This document shows, one piece after another, positions 59,641 to 64,000 of a stretch of DNA of 64,000 nt. Position numbers and translations under genes: made by a program. The notes beneath the pieces are model-generated. The model ran no database searches and was not told where the DNA came from. It saw only the letters and a program-made list of their open reading frames with translations. Position 1 is the stretch's first letter; each line of letters starts with the position of its first letter. This DNA comes from Simmondsia chinensis. Its lineage: Eukaryota > Streptophyta > Magnoliopsida > Caryophyllales > Simmondsiaceae. The DNA lies in the NCBI GenBank assembly GCA_018398585.1, contig JAGTTD010000011.1, positions 5,951,001 to 6,015,000 on the forward strand. The letters are read 5' to 3'.

Positions 59641-60360
59641 TAAACTACATACTTTACCACACTAAGAGAACCATGTTGATACGTAGCTAGTGTTCATGAT
59701 CATGAAAGGTCTTGTGTCATGAAATAGGCACTATGGCTGTCTGGTGTGCTCGATGGATAGGATATAGCACTGAGATGTATATGTTTTGTGGCCACATAAG
59801 TTTGCCAACTTGAGGATCAATTTTAAACTAGAAGGTTTTAAAAGCCATTGTCCATTCAATATTGTCCAAGTGGAAAAGTGTTGGAACTATTTTGTAAAGT
59901 GGGCATGCATTGACTGGGTCTATGTTTTTGTTTATAAAACAAGTCGTATGTTAAACCGGTAAAAGTCCAATTGATAGAGTAATTCTTAAGATGGACTTAG
60001 GTTTGTTTGAGCTTATTACATGATTAATAGTGTAGCATGTAAAGTGTGGGCCTAATTAAATATTGACTTTGATAGAGAGCTTGTATATTTTACTAACCCT
60101 TGACTTGGTCCCTTTTCTCCTCTTAAAACCCGAGTTATAAAAGGTAATTAAGGAGATGAATTGCCTTATGGGTAGTCACTGTAAAGAATTGGAAAGTGAG
60201 AGGAAGATCAAGTTTTAAGCGCGATCGAGAGACGTGTTCTTTGTTTGTAATTGTCTTGCAGATTGAACCAACTTTCAATTTATTACAATAATAGTTTTCG
60301 ATAATAGTATGTTTATGATTGCTAATCCTATTATTTTGGATTTTAAACTCCTACACTATA
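59641..60360 (+). mobile_element. Possible solo LTR
   Basis: The stretch has LTR-like style: gagttataaaaggt (TATA-like) at about 60,130, then a leader-like segment ending gattgaaccaactttcaat and ttattacaataatag. Boundaries and target duplication could not be fixed. A host promoter is an alternative. Confidence 0.25.
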
Positions 60361-60811
60361 AACATGAGCGAGGTCTATTCTTGAAAGGGCACATATTCGA
60401 GAAAATAAAAAAAGAGACTATAATGTTTACCGTATACAGAAAAACACAATATCTTTAAAAAAAACAGATTAAGAACAACCTTATTGAAAAAAGGGAAACA
60501 TAGATAAAATGTGTTTTATAACAAAAGAAACCCAATGTCAGTGGAAATGCTCTAATTATTGAGTCAGGTTCATTCAATGCTGTGATATGGTGTAACACGG
60601 ACAAGAGTAGACCGTGGAAGATGGAGGGTAGACTAAATAGGATCTGTGTTTTGAAAAGGTGCTTTCAATCAGTGTTTTTTGTCCATACGAAAAGAAAAGC
60701 AAACAATGATGTTGATATGCTAGCAAATAATAGGACTCATAAGAGTATTCCATTTTTTTTTTTTTTTTGGGATAAATATCGACAAAATCGAAAAACATAT
60801 AGGTAACTCAA
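60361..60811. other. Intergenic, nothing recognised
   Basis: AT-rich sequence up to the CACTA end. A T tract (60,752-60,768) is the only simple feature. Opposed 74-codon frames here have no recognisable motif. Confidence 0.4.
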
Positions 60812-60829
60812 CACTACAGGAAAAAGGGT

Positions 60830-61320
60830 CATTAACGACAGTGATTATCGTTGTTAAAAGTCTACTTTACCGTCGTTAATACTATTAACGACGGCGGAAA
60901 CTTCCCGTCATTTGTCTTCGTTATTGCTTCCGACGTTAATACTATGTGGGATCAACGACCGCTAAAATGAGCCGTCGTTAAAAAATATCTACGACGGTAT
61001 ATTATGTCCGTCGTTAAAAGTGAAATCAATAACAACGGCATATATTGTCGTTAAAAGTAAAGTCTTTAATGTCAAGTAGAACCGTCGTGAAAGAGTTGAT
61101 TAATAACAACAATAATTGTTGTCGTTACAAATATTGACCGTCATTTTGGAAAAAGTTTTGACAACGACAAAAACTGTCGCTAAAATTTTTTGCGCTACTA
61201 ATTGAAAATAGAAACGACAATATAGACTGTCGTTAAAAAATAACAATAATAAATAGTTGTTAAAACGTCTTTCATCTATTAATGACATCAAAATACGTCA
61301 TTAAAAATGCTTCCCCATCA
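60830..61320. repeat. CACTA subterminal repeats (ACGACGG family)
   Basis: At least a dozen copies of TTAACGACGG, CCGTCGTTAA and decayed forms (gtcgttaaaa, aacgacaata), in both orientations, between 60,830 and about 61,310. Neighbouring inverted copies form short hairpins. Confidence 0.8.
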
Positions 61321-63369
61321 AAGAAAATTCTAATAGAAAAATTTATCGACATTAAAAATCCTGCTAATTCATATAGTGCAATATATACATTCATAAATAC
61401 CTATACATTTATGTAATACAAAAATAATTTTCTGATTGCTTGCAACACCTATAAATCCATATAAGGACAATTATCAGGTTGTTCATAACGCCTGCACATA
61501 AATGTAGTATGACAATATTTAATTTCAGTATAACACCTATAAAATAGTACAATATAATCATACAAAAATAACTCTTATATATCATTCAATGTAACAACAA
61601 ATTCTAATAAAAAGTAAAGATGTCATTGAAACTTAAATATTCAAATACTTATAAAAGCCAATTTACATACAAAAAACACTAAATGCGTACATTGTTAAAT
61701 TTGTCACTTAACAACTTGACAAAAACTATAAATCCGACAAAAGTTCGTAAATAAAAGTTCCAACAAAAACAAGAATTTCCAGTGCAGTCTTCCAACACCT
61801 GAAAAAAAATAAATATAGCACTCATGTTAGAAAATTCTTGTCATATAAGCAATTGTACAGACACATAACAGACCAAGCAATAAAAAAATAAAACAGATAA
61901 AAACTATATTAGCATAATCACCTTGGATTTCCGGGTCATAACACCTTGGGAAATACATGAGACACCAACATGGAGACTAAGACACTAAATCACACAAATT
62001 TCTCTTGACATGTAAATATGTTCATAAATATGAGCTACGTAATTGAATAGAACACATATTCATTTCGGAGGACATTATGAGAAAGACATTTTCTTAACAG
62101 CCAATGAAAAAATGGCCAGCAAGTTGAAAACAGATGGGCTTTTGTTTGATTCCATGCACACAACCTCATAAGTACAGCCATTATTTATGCAGAAACAAGT
62201 AAGAAAACAATATCTGGATCAACAGAGGGAGAGACAAAGGAGACGGAAAATTGTTGTCTGATTTAGCTCACAAAAGGTTGTTAACTTAATTACTAAAACC
62301 ACTTATGTATCAAAAACATATTCAAGAAACACCAAATCTCATAAACAACATCCAATCCATGGTTAAACTCAAAACATGCAATGCTCTATTCACACACCGG
62401 GTCCAAGATCATGCAATTAGACATGCCTAACCTAAGAGTTGCTAATTCTAGGTTCAAAGCTTCATTCCAACAATTTCACAATCACATTCAAGCATTAAAC
62501 ACATGATGGAAATAACTCTTAAACTTGTATATATACGCCAAACTACAGCAAAATTGAAGCCCACAGGAATTCTAGCTGATGCATCCCTGATCGGGTTGTT
62601 ATATGAATCTGTATGTATCTAGTGGGTACACATGTATACATATTTCTCTTACAAAACTAAGCTAACACTAGAAAGAACTTGCAACATTGTTCACCAACAA
62701 AACTCGTCAGCCACTAATTATCTTTCCAAATTAGTCCAATCAGCTCATCAACTTCTTATTACAAAGCTAATGTAAGGAAGAAAATATTGGCATATATAGT
62801 ACTCTTTTAAATACCAAAACAAGCTACAACCACGGCTGGGGCACCAAGAGAAAAGTTCAAATGAGGCCTTCATATCAAGAAGCAGAACACGGATCACCTG
62901 GTGGGTTCTGTACTAGAATCCCCAATCAGACAAAATTGTGAACACACATTCATCCCCGTAAGCATTAAAAATCACAGAGAAGCAGAACACGGATAAACAA
63001 ACAAATAAATTAGAGAAATAGGATCCATAAGAGTCTGGGGCAAGGAACTGGAAACCGGGTTCTCGTCTGTCCAAACTTTTGAAAGGGAAAAAAGGGGAAA
63101 GCAGTTCTTATCAAAATAAACAAGAAGAAGAGCAGGACGCTTTACGCCACCTTAATTGTTAGAAATTAACGAAATCAATGATAAAGAACAACATTAACAT
63201 GAACGCCTTACATTGTAAGAAGGTATGTTGAATGATAAATGGATTGAATTCTCTTTTCATCTCTATATTTCTCTCTACTTTCTCATCTCTTTCCCCTTCT
63301 TTCTCATCTCACACTCTCTTATTTCTATCAAACCCTAGGTTATGAATCAACATTGATCATGATTCATAA

Positions 63370-63940
63370 CAATTAGCTTATAATAGACACAAACTACCAA
63401 CTAATTTCTTAATTCAGCAAATATAACAAGAACTACCAACATAAAAGGGACTTATTCTCTTTGAAGCTTTGACAATCTAGCAAAAAATCATTCAAAATCT
63501 GGATGCAAAGTGTCAATATAGCAAAGAACTAAATTAGGGCTGTTAATTACCAACGAACAACAGACATGGGCTTATAACAAGTACGAACTACCAACTAATT
63601 CGTTAATTCAGCAAAGATAACATGAATTACCAACATAAAAGGGACAAATTCATTTTGGAACTTTGTCAATCTAACAAAAATCATACAAATTATGGGTATA
63701 GTGGGTCAATACAGCGAAGAATAGAATTAAGGCTATTAACCACCAACAAACAATAGACATCGGCTTATAAGAAAAATGAACTATCAACTAATTTGTTAAT
63801 TCAGCGAATACAACACGAACTACCAAAGAAAAAGACAAATTCGCTTTAAAGCTTTGTCATTCTAGTATAGAATCATTTGAAATCTTGGTACAATAGGTAA
63901 ATACTGTAAAAAATGGAATATAGGTTTACGATCGAAGCCT
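63370..63940. repeat. 193-bp tandem repeat, about three copies
   Basis: The marker gcttata recurs at 63,376, 63,570 and 63,763 (spacing 194 and 193 bp). Each is followed by gaactaccaactaatt, gttaattcagc, then aactaccaa...aaaggga and gctttg-caatcta. The copies are diverged. The repeat lies inside the CACTA element. Confidence 0.8.
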
Positions 63941-64000
63941 TCGTCTGTTGCCGCCATTGCCAAATCTTTGAAGAAAAGAAATTCACACGGTTTAATGAAG

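Larger units (their letters stand above)
60812..64000. mobile_element. Left part of a CACTA (En/Spm) transposon
   Basis: It begins CACTACAGGAAAAAGGGTC at 60,812, which matches the plant CACTA terminus (CACTACAAGAAAAA type). It is followed by a dense subterminal array of TTAACGACGG/CCGTCGTTAA words, the kind bound by element transposase. The three bases before it are CAA, the expected length of a target duplication. The opposite terminus is not in the window, so the element runs past 64,000. No transposase domain is recognisable in the visible 3.2 kb; a minus-strand ATG near 63,957 (MAATDEGFDRKP) may start a short exon, but that is speculative. Confidence 0.82.

Overview
The window is nuclear DNA of a flowering plant, probably a eudicot. 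It is AT-rich and full of transposable elements: copia and gypsy LTR retroelements, MULE, hAT-like and CACTA DNA elements, and SINEs with the conserved 3' 'Angio-domain' and a TTG tail. I see one convincing protein-coding host gene. Calls come from reading the sequence by eye; no database search was possible, so family names rest on recognised motifs.

Layout. 1-6,020 holds a small two-finger CCCH zinc-finger gene (coding exons 2,621-2,993 and 5,435-5,565). Its 2.4-kb intron carries a decayed RNase H domain on the opposite strand, two SINEs with perfect target-site duplications (14 and 16 bp) and a MITE fragment. 6,021-14,190 is nested transposon debris: a hAT-like MITE, a copia fragment on the minus strand with a 50-base G tract, and a Sirevirus-like copia element on the plus strand whose LTR was hit by a 660-bp MULE-type MITE with a 9-bp target duplication.

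14,987-49,443 is the main feature: a 34-kb head-to-tail array of a roughly 2.45-kb unit (14 copies plus one deleted copy). Each unit joins (a) a non-autonomous MULE carrying AACCGCGT/ACGCGGTT hairpin modules and (b) about 1.65 kb of the DNA next to its insertion site: a CT-rich leader with a splice-donor-like end, intron-like sequence and a SINE 3' domain. The left border keeps the intact MULE terminus and its 9-bp target duplication (acttttacc). The right border returns to unique DNA. The unit-to-unit join shares only TAC with both borders, so the founding tandem duplication can be read directly. Shared variants show a later five-unit block duplication, a conversion-like tract and a deletion with filler DNA.

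49,444-54,003 has two deleted gypsy copies of one family, with LTRs in both orientations. 54,008-55,808 is a short LTR element (TGATACA/TGTATCA ends) containing a decayed PTB-type RNA-recognition motif and the longest open frame in the window. 55,842-56,552 is an element with long imperfect inverted ends. 56,581-56,841 is a SINE whose head is a nearly complete 5S rRNA and whose tail is an Angio-domain with TTG repeats, flanked by a 16-bp target duplication. 60,812 to the window end is the left part of a CACTA element with ACGACGG-type subterminal repeats and an internal 193-bp tandem repeat.

The genes do not form a pathway. The window records repeated transposition, capture and tandem amplification beside one small regulatory-type gene.
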